In this document: piece by piece, positions 39,522 through 48,151 of the stretch | Layout: each line of letters starts with the position of its first letter | Position numbering within the stretch: position 1 is the stretch's first letter | Source: Chloracidobacterium sp. | GTDB lineage: Bacteria > Acidobacteriota > Blastocatellia > Pyrinomonadales > Pyrinomonadaceae | Assembly (NCBI GenBank): GCA_015075585.1 | Contig: JABTUB010000001.1 | Coordinates: 372,001-436,000 of the forward strand | Direction: 5' to 3' | Length of the DNA stretch: 64,000 nucleotides | Made by a program: the position numbers and the translations under genes | The notes under the pieces: generated by a model | Told to the model about the DNA's origin: nothing | What the model saw: the letters and a program-made list of their open reading frames with translations, nothing else | The model's database searches: none

Positions 39522-40517
39522 TCATACTGCAAGCTGCGTTGATATATCACCGCCGGCAAGGTCATCACCCGCCAGGCCGACGCAAATATCGATCTCCTCC
39601 TCAGAAAGCTCATGTGCGCCTTTCAATTCCGCTCGAAACTGCGAAAGGACGCGTGCATAACTCTTTTCGAGCCAACGCATTACTGTCGATTCGTGAATAC
39701 GTGCGGCAGGGGCTGTCTGTCGCGTTTGCGAGCGGCGTTGGAACCACTCGCGCAGCGGCGATGAAGGTTCTGCCGCCAACCGTGCGATCTCACGAAGCTT
39801 GAGGCCGTCAACGTGATAGTAGGCGAGCAGCAGCTTTTCGTGAGCATCAAGTGATGAAAAGGCCTTGGCGAGCGAAGCAACCGTCACTGCACGGTAGCGC
39901 TCTTTTACAAGGTCATCGAAAGCCGCACTCTCGCCGCTGCTTTCGAGTGCGAATGCCGAATGGGCAGCACCTTCGCCGACACTTTCGACCATTTCATCAA
40001 GTGAGACCTCATCATGCCCGGCTCTGTGCAGATCGACGATCGAGTGCCAGATCACGGTCCGCAGCCAGCCGCGCAGCGTGCCGCGACCGCTGTACGTGGC
40101 GAATTTTGACATCCGCTGGCCGTCAACGACGCGTGTGCCGTACAGCTCAACATAAACAGAATCAACAACTTCGGTTGCGTCGAGATCTGAGCTTGCCAGA
40201 TGCCTTGCCACGCGTTCCATATACGCCCGGTGCTGCTGGTCGAACTCCCACCACGCGCGCTCATTGCCGGCCGAGCAACCGAGAGCGAGAAAAAGGTCGC
40301 CATTCTGGAGATTTGCAAAGAACTCATCGATATCCGCAATTGTGAGCGGGCCTTCTGATGATCTGACGAGATATTTTGCGATCGTTTGCCTAATGCTTGC
40401 AGCAAACTGCCCGCGCGTAACGCCGAAGTTCGGAGCCTCCGCATGACACACCTCGAATGCAGTGCCGGTCAAGGCATCAATGTGCTGCTGGATGTCCGGT
40501 GTCAATTCCACGATCAC
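39522..40517 (-). CDS. ECF-like sigma factor with extended N-terminus
   Basis: The protein has 331 residues, longer than most ECF sigma factors (about 180-200). Region 2 is seen around residues 105-170 (DATEVVDSVYVEL, FATYSGRGTLRGWLRTVIWHSIVDLHRA). A region-4-like helix-turn-helix begins with SLDAHEKLLLAYYHVDGLKLREIARL, then is split by a Ser/Arg-rich insert of about 25 residues before IHESTVMRWLEKSYARVL. About 100 N-terminal residues have no clear match. It is followed by the zinc-finger anti-sigma candidate. Which promoters it reads is unknown. Confidence 0.8.
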   Translation of the reverse strand: MIVELTPDIQQHIDALTGTAFEVCHAEAPNFGVTRGQFAASIRQTIAKYLVRSSEGPLTIADIDEFFANLQNGDLFLALGCSAGNERAWWEFDQQHRAYMERVARHLASSDLDATEVVDSVYVELYGTRVVDGQRMSKFATYSGRGTLRGWLRTVIWHSIVDLHRAGHDEVSLDEMVESVGEGAAHSAFALESSGESAAFDDLVKERYRAVTVASLAKAFSSLDAHEKLLLAYYHVDGLKLREIARLAAEPSSPLREWFQRRSQTRQTAPAARIHESTVMRWLEKSYARVLSQFRAELKGAHELSEEEIDICVGLAGDDLAGGDISTQLAV

Positions 40518-40555
40518 GCGTATTATAGCCGTTATGAGAAGATTGCGCCTAATTC

Positions 40556-42388
40556 TTAGGCAGGGTTAGGTGCCGCCGAAATGTGGAGCTTTTCGTCGGA
40601 GTACTGTAATTGATAAAGCCGCCAATAGAGGCCCCGTGCCGCCAGCAGCTCGTTATGCGTTCCCGATTCGCGAAGTTCACCGTGGTGCATCACCATTATC
40701 CGATCGCAGGTTTGCACTGTCGAGAGGCGATGTGCCACGACGATGGACGTTCTGCCGGTCATAACACGCTCGACGGCTTGTTGGATGAGCTGCTCTGTCT
40801 CGGTGTCGATCGAACTCGTTGCCTCATCCAAAATGAGTATCGTCGGGTCAAAGGCAAGCGCACGCGCGAACGAGATCAGCTGCTTTTGCCCTACCGAAAG
40901 TCCGGCGCCGCGTTCGCGCACCTGATCGCCGTAGCCGCCCGGCAGTTGTTTTATAAAGTCGTCGGCATGAACTTCGCGTGCCGCCCACTCTACTCGTTCG
41001 GTGCTGATCGACGAGTTGCTGAGGCGAATATTATTCTCGATCGTGCCGCTGAAAAGAAAAACATCCTGAAGGACGACCGCGAAATTCGACCGCAGACTTG
41101 CAAGATCCCATTCACGCACATCAATGCCGTCCACGAGGATGCGGCCTTTTTGGATATCATAGAACCGCATCACAAGATTTGTGATCGTCGTCTTTCCCGA
41201 ACCGGTGTGCCCCACCAAAGCGACGCTCTCGCCTACGCTCACCTTGAAAGAGACATCGCGGAGCACCCAATCCTCGCCCTTGTAGGCGAACCATACATTC
41301 TCAAATTCGATCTCGCCAGCAGCCTTGCCGCTTTTTTCGGGCCTCTCGGGCGATGTTATCTCGATATCGCGGTCAAGCAGGATAAAGATCCTGTGCGAGG
41401 CGACGATCGCCGCCTGCAGGACGTTGAATTTATCCGAAAGGTCGCGTATCGGCTGAAAAAGCTGGAGCGAGTATTGAATGAACGATGCAAGCACGCCGAC
41501 CGTCAGCCCGGCACCTGCCGCGGACCAGCCGCTGAGCGTCTCGGCACCGAAGGCAAAGATCACCATGGCGATGCCGACGGCGCCGATAAGATCGACCATC
41601 GGATAAAAGATGGCGTAGTAAAAAATGGTCTCGATATTGGCGTTGCGGTACTCGTCGTTGATATCACGAAATCGGGAAAGGGCCTTCTTCTCCGCATTGA
41701 AAAGCTGTACGGTCTGCGCTCCGGAGATGTATTCCTGCAGAAAGGCGTTGAGCTTTGCATTGCGTGTCCGTACGAGATCGAAGCCGTGCCGCGCGCGTTT
41801 ACGGAACCAATTCGTCGCCGTAAACAGCAGCGGCACTGTGATCAGCGACACTACCGCGAGCTTCCAGTCGAGCGCGAACATTATCGCGATGATCGCAAAG
41901 ATCACGACAATATCGCCGAGCACATCGATCACGCCTGATGTGAACAGCTCATTCAATGCGTCAACATCGCTCGTAAGCCGCGTCATCGTGCGGCCGACGG
42001 GATATTGGTCATAATACGCGACCTCCTGCCGCTGTAGCTTTGAGAATATCTCGCTCCGCAGGTCGTACATCACACGCTGCCCGACGTTGTTAAGCAGGAT
42101 CTCTTGTGCGTAGGATGAGATAAAGCGGAATAGAAAAACCCCGAAAAATGCGGTCGCGAACCACCAGATGCCGTCGGTTCGGCGCGGCGTGATGAAATCA
42201 TCGACAGCCATCTTTGTAAAATACGGCTGAAGGCTGATGAGTATGTTCGTCAGCAGCGTGCAGAGAAGCGCCGCCACCGCATAGCCCCAGTAAGGCTTCA
42301 AGTACTTTAGCAGGCGGCGTGTGATCTTTAGATCATACGTCTTGCCGATCGCATCTTCCTCGTGATATTTCCGGATGGCTTCCGACAC
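40556..42388 (-). CDS. MsbA/MDR-type ABC exporter (fused membrane and ATPase domains)
   Basis: The protein has 610 residues. The membrane domain (about 30-330) contains six hydrophobic segments and the [11 protein letters not shown] coupling region. The nucleotide-binding domain contains Walker A (GHTGSGKTT), signature [15 protein letters not shown], Walker B with [16 protein letters not shown], and H-loop [10 protein letters not shown]. Homodimeric exporters of this kind flip lipids (MsbA) or drugs and peptides. The substrate is not clear. It is the last host-like gene before the AT-rich island. Confidence 0.9.
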   Translation of the reverse strand: MSEAIRKYHEEDAIGKTYDLKITRRLLKYLKPYWGYAVAALLCTLLTNILISLQPYFTKMAVDDFITPRRTDGIWWFATAFFGVFLFRFISSYAQEILLNNVGQRVMYDLRSEIFSKLQRQEVAYYDQYPVGRTMTRLTSDVDALNELFTSGVIDVLGDIVVIFAIIAIMFALDWKLAVVSLITVPLLFTATNWFRKRARHGFDLVRTRNAKLNAFLQEYISGAQTVQLFNAEKKALSRFRDINDEYRNANIETIFYYAIFYPMVDLIGAVGIAMVIFAFGAETLSGWSAAGAGLTVGVLASFIQYSLQLFQPIRDLSDKFNVLQAAIVASHRIFILLDRDIEITSPERPEKSGKAAGEIEFENVWFAYKGEDWVLRDVSFKVSVGESVALVGHTGSGKTTITNLVMRFYDIQKGRILVDGIDVREWDLASLRSNFAVVLQDVFLFSGTIENNIRLSNSSISTERVEWAAREVHADDFIKQLPGGYGDQVRERGAGLSVGQKQLISFARALAFDPTILILDEATSSIDTETEQLIQQAVERVMTGRTSIVVAHRLSTVQTCDRIMVMHHGELRESGTHNELLAARGLYWRLYQLQYSDEKLHISAAPNPA

Positions 42389-42431
42389 TACGAGTGTAGA
42401 TTTTAGAGACTGCCGCCTTGTTTCGCAATCA

Positions 42432-42654
42432 GCTTAACAAAACGCCGCCAACGCGATAACAAGACGATGGGAACGCAATGCCAGACGCGGATCAATTTTT
42501 GTGAATATGTGATTACCGGATCGCCAGAAGATCTGCGCGCCGACTGACTCACTTGCCGCTGGCGGGCATTACGAAGCACTTCTTGGCAAGCACGAATGTA
42601 CAATGCAATCACAACCAGTCCATTGATCACACTGGCCGTCCGCTATTGTTAAGC
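42432..42654. repeat. 9-bp inverted repeat flanking a non-coding stretch at the island edge
   Basis: GCTTAACAA (42432-42440) and TTGTTAAGC (42646-42654) are perfect inverse copies 205 bp apart. Both match the RYYYAAC/GTTRRRY core-site pattern of integron attC sites on the minus strand, but the spacing is longer than usual attC lengths and inner pairing is poor. It could also be the ends of a small decayed element. Confidence 0.35.
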
Positions 42655-42677
42655 CCTGTTGACGGCTTTCGTTCCGC

Positions 42678-43166
42678 TCAATCCGTGTAAACAACCTTGC
42701 CATTATCTTTTGCCCAGTTCTCTGAGAAGCCTACATGAGAAATTGAATTACTACTCCTGTCCAACTGTCTTTCAGTTTCTGCAACTAACACTTTCGGCTC
42801 AATTTCGTAAATGACTTTTATCTTCAAAGGGTTGTCCTTGTAGAAAACTGCGAAATAAATTTTTTGATTTCTCCAGATACGGTAAAGAGATTTTTCTCTT
42901 TCTTCCTTCGGCTCTTTAAACATCCGGTCAAGTTGTCCTGAGCCGCCCACATAACAAGAAAGATATTCATATTTAATGCTTGGGTCATTGGGGTCACACG
43001 CATCCGCATCACGTTTGGAATGAATTAACTCATGCCCCAAAGTTTCAGCGATAATCATTTCTTTAACAAGTCCGGGTTGCAATATATTTGGGATGCCAAT
43101 TTTCAAAGCAAGTTCTTGTGCTTGAATTACCAACTTAATTATTCTTCGAATGATTTCTTCTTTCAT
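42678..43166 (-). CDS. Putative type II restriction endonuclease
   Basis: The protein has 162 residues and starts at ATG 43166, within the ATGA that also stops the methyltransferase. It has no known motif that I can prove, but the stretch HSKRDADACDPN...YEYLSC, followed by GSGQLDRMF and a C-terminal SHVGFSENWAKDNGKVVY, is reminiscent of small type II endonucleases, where Asp/Glu residues in such a segment bind metal. A canonical PD-(D/E)xK core is not obvious. The call rests mainly on the coupling with the methyltransferase. It is AT-rich like the rest of the island. Confidence 0.6.
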   Translation of the reverse strand: MKEEIIRRIIKLVIQAQELALKIGIPNILQPGLVKEMIIAETLGHELIHSKRDADACDPNDPSIKYEYLSCYVGGSGQLDRMFKEPKEEREKSLYRIWRNQKIYFAVFYKDNPLKIKVIYEIEPKVLVAETERQLDRSSNSISHVGFSENWAKDNGKVVYTD

Positions 43167-43954
43167 TTGAACAAATTGTATTCTTTCTCTAATTCAATTT
43201 GATGAACTCGTTCTTTGGTGATAGCAATGTAGTTGGGGTTCAACTCAAAGCCGATAAAATTTCTATTAAGTTTCTTACACACGGCAAAGGTTGTCCCAAC
43301 TCCTGAAAATGGATCAAACACGACATCACCTTCGTTTGAGCTGGCTTTTACAATTCGTTCAATTAGCTTTTCTGGTTTTTGTATTGTGTTTAGAAGTTCC
43401 CTACTGATAAGCTCTCTTGATTTATAGGTAAGTTGCTTAATGTCGCCCCAAACATCACCCGGATTCTTTCCGTCATCGTTGAATTTAGTTTTTCCGTATT
43501 GTCCGTTTGTAACAGAAGGGACTTTCTCACAGCGTAAACGATGTTCGAGTTCTACTAATTGAGCAACACGAATATCGTCAAGATTGTATGTCTTTGCTTT
43601 GCCCTTTGTGAAGTAAGCAATCAAGTCGTAGTTGTTGGTATAATTCAATCGTCCTTGTGCAAGTCGGCTTGGTTGATACCAAATGATTTTTCTGTTCAAT
43701 GTCAGGTAAGGGCGGTAGTCAATAAAATCTATGCAGTTGTCTTTACCAAACAGATACAATGCACCACCGGGTTTAAGAACTCTTGAAAAAATCTTGATCA
43801 GATCAAGGTTGAATGTTTGAATGTCAGTTACCTTATCCCACTCATTTGTAGTTACTCCGTAGGGGCCGTCACATACGATCAGATCAACACTATCGTCGTG
43901 AAGTTTATGAATAAGATCACGAGTGTCTCCTTGGTAAATTTTGTTTAGTTCCAT
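43163..43954 (-). CDS. Beta-class site-specific DNA methyltransferase (N4-cytosine or N6-adenine)
   Basis: The protein has 263 residues. The catalytic motif IV comes first as CDGPYGV (residues 28-34), with Gly in place of the usual first Pro of DPPY. The SAM-binding motif I lies near the C-terminus as DPFSGVGTT (214-222), followed by FIGFELNPNYIAITKERV. That order (IV before I) defines the beta class of the N6A/N4C enzymes. The target site cannot be deduced. Its stop overlaps the putative endonuclease start by 4 bases, so the pair reads as a type II restriction-modification system. Confidence 0.88.
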   Translation of the reverse strand: MELNKIYQGDTRDLIHKLHDDSVDLIVCDGPYGVTTNEWDKVTDIQTFNLDLIKIFSRVLKPGGALYLFGKDNCIDFIDYRPYLTLNRKIIWYQPSRLAQGRLNYTNNYDLIAYFTKGKAKTYNLDDIRVAQLVELEHRLRCEKVPSVTNGQYGKTKFNDDGKNPGDVWGDIKQLTYKSRELISRELLNTIQKPEKLIERIVKASSNEGDVVFDPFSGVGTTFAVCKKLNRNFIGFELNPNYIAITKERVHQIELEKEYNLFK

Positions 43955-44198
43955 ACGACAATTTTAAGGGAGTTCTTACCTGGTCAGTCGAAAACCAGGA
44001 GAACTTTTCACATTTGGTCGATGGTAGCACAAATTGATAAGCGGTGTTTCACGATTGCCACCAACGGTTCAGGCGTTGCCAACGGTGGGGTTTTTAGCCC
44101 GAAACTTCGATCGAGGGCGAACTTTCAACTTACCGAAAACACTCGATCAACACCGTTCGACCCGCCTGACGCAAAACTGGCCGTTATGGGCCGCCTGC
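43955..44198. other. Non-coding gap between reverse transcriptase and methyltransferase
   Basis: This 244-bp stretch has no credible gene. It contains the direct repeat CCAACGGT at about 44062 and 44081, and a possible stem CCACC/GGTGG around them. It would lie downstream of the reverse transcriptase and upstream of the methyltransferase, so it should hold the methyltransferase promoter. Composition is mixed. Confidence 0.4.
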
Positions 44199-45737
44199 CT
44201 ATTCTGATCGTTGTTCTGCATAGTCATATTCTGTTTTGAACAGTTCAACTTCTTCTTTTGCTATTACAGTATCTATTTCAGCAATTTCTTTCTCGTCAAT
44301 AATAGCAGTATTCTCAATCAGGGTTTTCAACCCATCTTCAAGCCAATCTGAATTCCAAATTGGTAATTCCTGATTATTCACCTTTTCGCAAAGCCTTTCT
44401 GAATACTGTTTCTGTCTATCTAGTTTTATTGTAAGCCTTTGAAGCCAAATTTTTAGGTGGCCGGTATTGGGGATTTTTTCAAATCGTTGGGAAACAACAT
44501 CTAGTATTTCATTTTTCTTGTCTGTCTCCGGTATTAAGGATAAAAGCTTACTAAGAATGGCAGAAGCAATCGGGTAGGTTTGAGGACTTTTATACATAAT
44601 GTCAACCAAGATACTTACCAAGACGACGATATTTTGATTGGTCTCTTTTATGGCCTTAATTCTGTTGTAAAATTTGGATAACGCTTTTGACAGGCTGCCT
44701 GAATTAGGATGTAGTTCGGATAAGTTGTGAATGGTCAAAAGATGTTCTTGAATTCCTTTTGCTCCTTTTTTTGCCGAGATCCAATAGAGCTTATCAGACT
44801 TTATTGAATTTTTAATAATGTTACTTGAAATAATGGTTTTCTGTGCGTTCAATCGCATTCCCGGAACACTCAAAATCTCAGTCAGTAATTTGGTGATATG
44901 TTCGGCTGTTTGTGGATTACTTGAGAAAATTCTGTAGTCATCTCTGTATCTGAGTATTTCATAGTCTTGAATGTTGTCTTCCTGTATCCTTTCCGAAAGC
45001 TTCAAGTCAACACAGCCAAGAACCATTTCAGCGACGAAATCCATTAAAACACTTCCCTGTGGTATTCCATTGGTTTGACCGAAAGCCATACCCTGCAAAT
45101 GTTTGTCAATCGAGTTTCCAACAAGGCTTAGGTCATGTCGATTCGCTCTTGCAACGGGTTTTGTATGAATTGCCCAAGGAACGGAGTGTGTATATATTGA
45201 GCCGTAACAGTCTGAAATGTCCGTATGTAGAACATATTCATATTTCAAAGCTAATTCTAGGGACTGTTGTTCAATTGCTTGCCACCATTGGCTAATTGAA
45301 GTTGCTTTGTCTGACTGTTGGTCGTCCGAGCGTAATGGAATGCTGTAACATCTTATTTTTGGATTAGATTGAAATTGAGCGAACCTTGCCACAATTACAT
45401 TCCAATTTGCTTGTTCTGTGATTTTATTGACAAGTGAAACATAAAGTGCAGGGTGTATTAACTGAAATGGTCGCCAAGCAAATTTTCCGTCTTTATTATT
45501 TAAAAATTTGTAATTTACATCTTCAAATTCCACCGGACGATGTTTTTTCTCCCGCCCTGATCCATCGGTATCAGTAGAATAAAACGTTTTAAGGTCTTGT
45601 TCACCAATATAATTCGAAATAGCATTCAGTAAATTTTCAAACACGAAATATTTCGGAAGATCAAAGTTGAAATAGCTTTCCTCTTTGAGAAAAAATTGTC
45701 TTGCGTCTGTATGATTAAGGTCTAAAATTCTAGTCAT
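44199..45737 (-). CDS. Defence-associated reverse transcriptase (DRT/UG-type), possibly DRT4-like
   Basis: The protein has 512 residues. Reverse transcriptase motifs are intact: motif A TDISDCYGSIY (172-182), motif B NGIPQGSVLMDF (223-234), and the active-site box YRDD (264-267) in ILRYRDDYRIF. There is no retron-type neighbour, group II maturase or endonuclease domain, or integrase. The C-terminal 200 residues are helical and unassigned, as in Abi and DRT enzymes. The N-terminal phrase FFLKEESYFNFDLPKYFVFENLL recalls a DRT/UG subfamily I believe to be UG15/DRT4, but I could not verify that. It sits alone in an AT-rich island next to a restriction-modification pair. Confidence 0.85.
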   Translation of the reverse strand: MTRILDLNHTDARQFFLKEESYFNFDLPKYFVFENLLNAISNYIGEQDLKTFYSTDTDGSGREKKHRPVEFEDVNYKFLNNKDGKFAWRPFQLIHPALYVSLVNKITEQANWNVIVARFAQFQSNPKIRCYSIPLRSDDQQSDKATSISQWWQAIEQQSLELALKYEYVLHTDISDCYGSIYTHSVPWAIHTKPVARANRHDLSLVGNSIDKHLQGMAFGQTNGIPQGSVLMDFVAEMVLGCVDLKLSERIQEDNIQDYEILRYRDDYRIFSSNPQTAEHITKLLTEILSVPGMRLNAQKTIISSNIIKNSIKSDKLYWISAKKGAKGIQEHLLTIHNLSELHPNSGSLSKALSKFYNRIKAIKETNQNIVVLVSILVDIMYKSPQTYPIASAILSKLLSLIPETDKKNEILDVVSQRFEKIPNTGHLKIWLQRLTIKLDRQKQYSERLCEKVNNQELPIWNSDWLEDGLKTLIENTAIIDEKEIAEIDTVIAKEEVELFKTEYDYAEQRSE

Positions 45738-46000
45738 TTGCCATTGTTAAATTTTATCGGCTGTCGCCTTTTGTTCTTGCAGGGGGCGTCTGACCAGCTT
45801 GCCGCAGTGGCGGATCTTTACCGATAATCTTCGATCTAAGAACGAATGTTAAATCTTGCGCCAACGTCCGATGGGGTCATTTAACTCTGCCTTGCGAGGA
45901 TCATACCTTCTTAACGGGTTCTCAATTAACGGTAACGGCCGGAGTATAGCACCAAACTTTTGATCGCAGAAGTTTTACTGCGGCGGAGCCTTGCGTCCGG
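45738..46000. other. Non-coding gap upstream of the reverse transcriptase
   Basis: This 263-bp stretch precedes the reverse transcriptase on the minus strand. It contains the inverted repeat GTTAAAT (about 45848) with ATTTAAC (about 45882), separated by about 27 bases, which could form a stem in RNA. No gene was found. Several reverse transcriptase systems carry a structured RNA in this position; whether one is encoded here is untested. Confidence 0.4.
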
Positions 46001-46744
46001 TCAGAGTGAAATGTGTTTCGCTCCTGATATTGAGACGCCGAAGGCGTTACGGGCCGCGAGCCGCATTGCGGACGTATCGCCCGATGTGTAAAAGGTGTCG
46101 CTGCCATCGGAAAGCTTCCAGCGTGCGGCGATCTTTACGACCTCTGCCGCCGGATCGATAAATGCCGTTGAAGGCGAAACCAACGAACGCAGAACAGGCA
46201 GCGCCGCGGGATAATGTGTGCAGGCGAGAAGGATGTGCGTCGAGTTCCGCAGCGGCGAAAGGATCTTGGCGGCCGCCTCACGGAGCCGATCTGACGAAGT
46301 ATCGCCGCTCTCGATAAGTGCGGAAAGCGGCTGTGCGATCCGCTGCCGTACCGCGATGCCGCGTTCCGCGAATGCCCGTCTGTAAACGCCTGAGACGACC
46401 GTTCGCCTTCCGCCGATAAGGCCGAGCCGTTCGGGTTTGAAGCGTGCGGCAAAGGCGACCGCAGGCTCTATCACTCCGACGACCGTTATGCCGTGATCGA
46501 CGAGGTCGCCGATCGCGGTGCTTGCCGCATTGCACCCTATGATGATGTGCGTAACTCCTTTTTCCTTTAGGAATTCGATGACACGGTCGAGGCGTGCGCC
46601 AAGCTCGCGGCGCGACATCTTGCCGTACGGCGTTGCACCCGTGTCCGAAAAGTACGTGACGCCGACGCCGCCGAGCCGCTCCTTTACGAGCTTATAGATG
46701 CTGACGCCGCCGATGCCCCAATCAATGATGCCGAGCCTTTTCAT
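46001..46744 (-). CDS. Aspartate/glutamate racemase family protein (MurI-like)
   Basis: The protein has 247 residues. The two catalytic Cys are present: C71 in GCNAAST and C175 in ACTHYP. The N-terminus DWGIGG has Trp where MurI usually has Ser (DSGxGG), so substrate binding may differ. Glutamate racemase makes D-glutamate for peptidoglycan; here the divergent residue leaves the substrate open. Its ATG directly follows the TAA of the upstream fusion gene, so the two are translated in a coupled way. Confidence 0.8.
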   Translation of the reverse strand: MKRLGIIDWGIGGVSIYKLVKERLGGVGVTYFSDTGATPYGKMSRRELGARLDRVIEFLKEKGVTHIIIGCNAASTAIGDLVDHGITVVGVIEPAVAFAARFKPERLGLIGGRRTVVSGVYRRAFAERGIAVRQRIAQPLSALIESGDTSSDRLREAAAKILSPLRNSTHILLACTHYPAALPVLRSLVSPSTAFIDPAAEVVKIAARWKLSDGSDTFYTSGDTSAMRLAARNAFGVSISGAKHISL

Positions 46745-48058
46745 TTACGGATAGGTGAGCTTTGCCTCGACGCCGCGCTCGACCGGGCCGCTGTCGAAGG
46801 CAATTATCCTCGAGTGCCACGCGATGTTCAGGATCTCGACCTTTCGGCCGGGAAAGCGGCTTTCGAGGTACCATTTCATCTCGTGTTCGGAGCGGATCGG
46901 GTTGTACTCGACCATCTTTTTCCAGTCCGGATGCGAGACGAGGCGGGCGAGCGCCGCATTGAACTCGGGCGACGCACGGCGGCCGCGTATCTCTTTTACT
47001 TTGTCGGCAAGCAGCCGCGGATACTCGCCCAATTTCGGCGGCACCGTTACCATATCGATCACAAGGAACTTGCCGCCGGGCCGCACTACGCGTTTGATCT
47101 CGGCGAGCAGCGGGTCCCAGTCAAGATAGCGGAACGACATCAGCGAGGTTACGATGTCGAACGAATCATCGGGAAAGGGAAGCAGCGGCCCGTTGATCTT
47201 CTCGAATGCGATGTGCGGCTGATCCGCGTTCTTGATCCTCGCGCGTTCGATGATCGCAGCTGATTCATCAACGCCGCGGCCCGACGAGATGCGGCCGCGC
47301 AAAGCGTAAAGCAGAGCACCGTTGCCGCAGCCGATGTCCAGCATATCAAACGGTTCTGCCGGCAGGTGCTCATTCAGCCATTTCCATTCATCTCGGCGCA
47401 CCCGTATATCAACGAAGGCCGCATCGTAAAGCTCGGCGACGTGATCGTATGACGTGTCGCCGTCCGGCGGCCGCGGCTCAAAGCGCTTCATCTCCTCGGC
47501 CGGCATAAAACCCGCCCGCTTTTGCAGTGCTCCTGCGATGCCGTGCGATTTTCTGCCCTTGCAGCCGATCGTGTACATCGGCTTTGAGGTGCCGTCGCCG
47601 GCCGAAATGTATTTCTCCTTGCTTTTTGAGAATGTCGTGTACCAAAAAAAACCGTTCGCGGGCACGTTGAAGGTGCGTGCGAAGAACGGGGCGAACCAAC
47701 GTGCCGAACGGCAGCAGTAGAACGATGCGGAGCCATCCTCACTGAACGGAATATCCATCTGTTCCCACTCGAACGGCGAGAACTGTTCGGGGAACGCCAC
47801 TGTTCCATACATCGGGCCGTACATTCCCGAATGGCCGACAAAGATGAACTCCTTTATCTTGTCGCCGGCATCGCGTACCTCGGCGACAGCTTTCAGCACA
47901 TCACGTTTGGATTCTACGGCGCAGGTTTTTACTTCGCCGTCAAAGCGCTGCCGCTTTTCGTCGGCTAGCGTCTCCGCAACAACGGGGAACTGGTGGCCGC
48001 CAAGGCGGTATTTTGTCGTGTAAATGATAAGGATGACTCGTCTTTCGGGCATCGGCAT
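46745..48058 (-). CDS. Fusion of a His/Cys caspase- or CHAT-like domain with a SAM methyltransferase
   Basis: The protein has 437 residues from ATG 48058; farther upstream starts run into the neighbour's promoter and give an atypical Cys-rich N-terminus. The first domain (about 1-190) has FVGHSGMYGPMYG with H76 and ASFYCCRSAR with C115/C116, resembling a His-Cys dyad of clan CD proteases; this similarity is my reading. The second domain (about 205-400) is a class I methyltransferase: MLDIGCGNGALL (motif I), FDIVTSLMSFRYLDWD and GGKFLVIDM. Substrates are unknown. It is coupled to the racemase gene. Confidence 0.75.
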   Translation of the reverse strand: MPMPERRVILIIYTTKYRLGGHQFPVVAETLADEKRQRFDGEVKTCAVESKRDVLKAVAEVRDAGDKIKEFIFVGHSGMYGPMYGTVAFPEQFSPFEWEQMDIPFSEDGSASFYCCRSARWFAPFFARTFNVPANGFFWYTTFSKSKEKYISAGDGTSKPMYTIGCKGRKSHGIAGALQKRAGFMPAEEMKRFEPRPPDGDTSYDHVAELYDAAFVDIRVRRDEWKWLNEHLPAEPFDMLDIGCGNGALLYALRGRISSGRGVDESAAIIERARIKNADQPHIAFEKINGPLLPFPDDSFDIVTSLMSFRYLDWDPLLAEIKRVVRPGGKFLVIDMVTVPPKLGEYPRLLADKVKEIRGRRASPEFNAALARLVSHPDWKKMVEYNPIRSEHEMKWYLESRFPGRKVEILNIAWHSRIIAFDSGPVERGVEAKLTYP

Positions 48059-48151
48059 TAGCAGGGGAAACGCCACATTATACATCAAAATACACGAAAA
48101 TAGCCGAGGCCGAAGCAACCAAACCGGAGGCTTGCGGCTCAAAGCATTGTA

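Larger units (their letters stand above)
42403..45990. other. AT-rich accessory (defence) island
   Basis: From the end of the ABC exporter to the racemase gene, base use shifts to AT-rich with A/T-ending codons, in contrast with both sides. It holds a methyltransferase/endonuclease pair and a reverse transcriptase, all on the minus strand, with long gaps of 289 bp (before 42678), 244 bp (43955-44198) and 263 bp (45738-46000). No integrase or insertion sequence is seen inside it. Edges are judged by composition and gene type, so they are approximate. Confidence 0.6.

Noticed and set aside
40610..41938. Long open frame (442 codons) antisense to the ABC exporter
   Set aside because: It mirrors a clear ABC exporter with complete motifs; its own protein has no recognisable domain and odd Arg/Asp/His-rich composition.
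42403..42630. 75-codon minus-strand open frame at the island edge
   Set aside because: Its composition is basic and irregular, there is no ribosome-binding site, and it matches no family I know; it could be a remnant but cannot be supported.
45848..45890. GTTAAAT...ATTTAAC as an integron attC site
   Set aside because: The core sites are in the wrong order (GTTRRRY before RYYYAAC), so it cannot be an attC; it was kept only as a simple inverted repeat.
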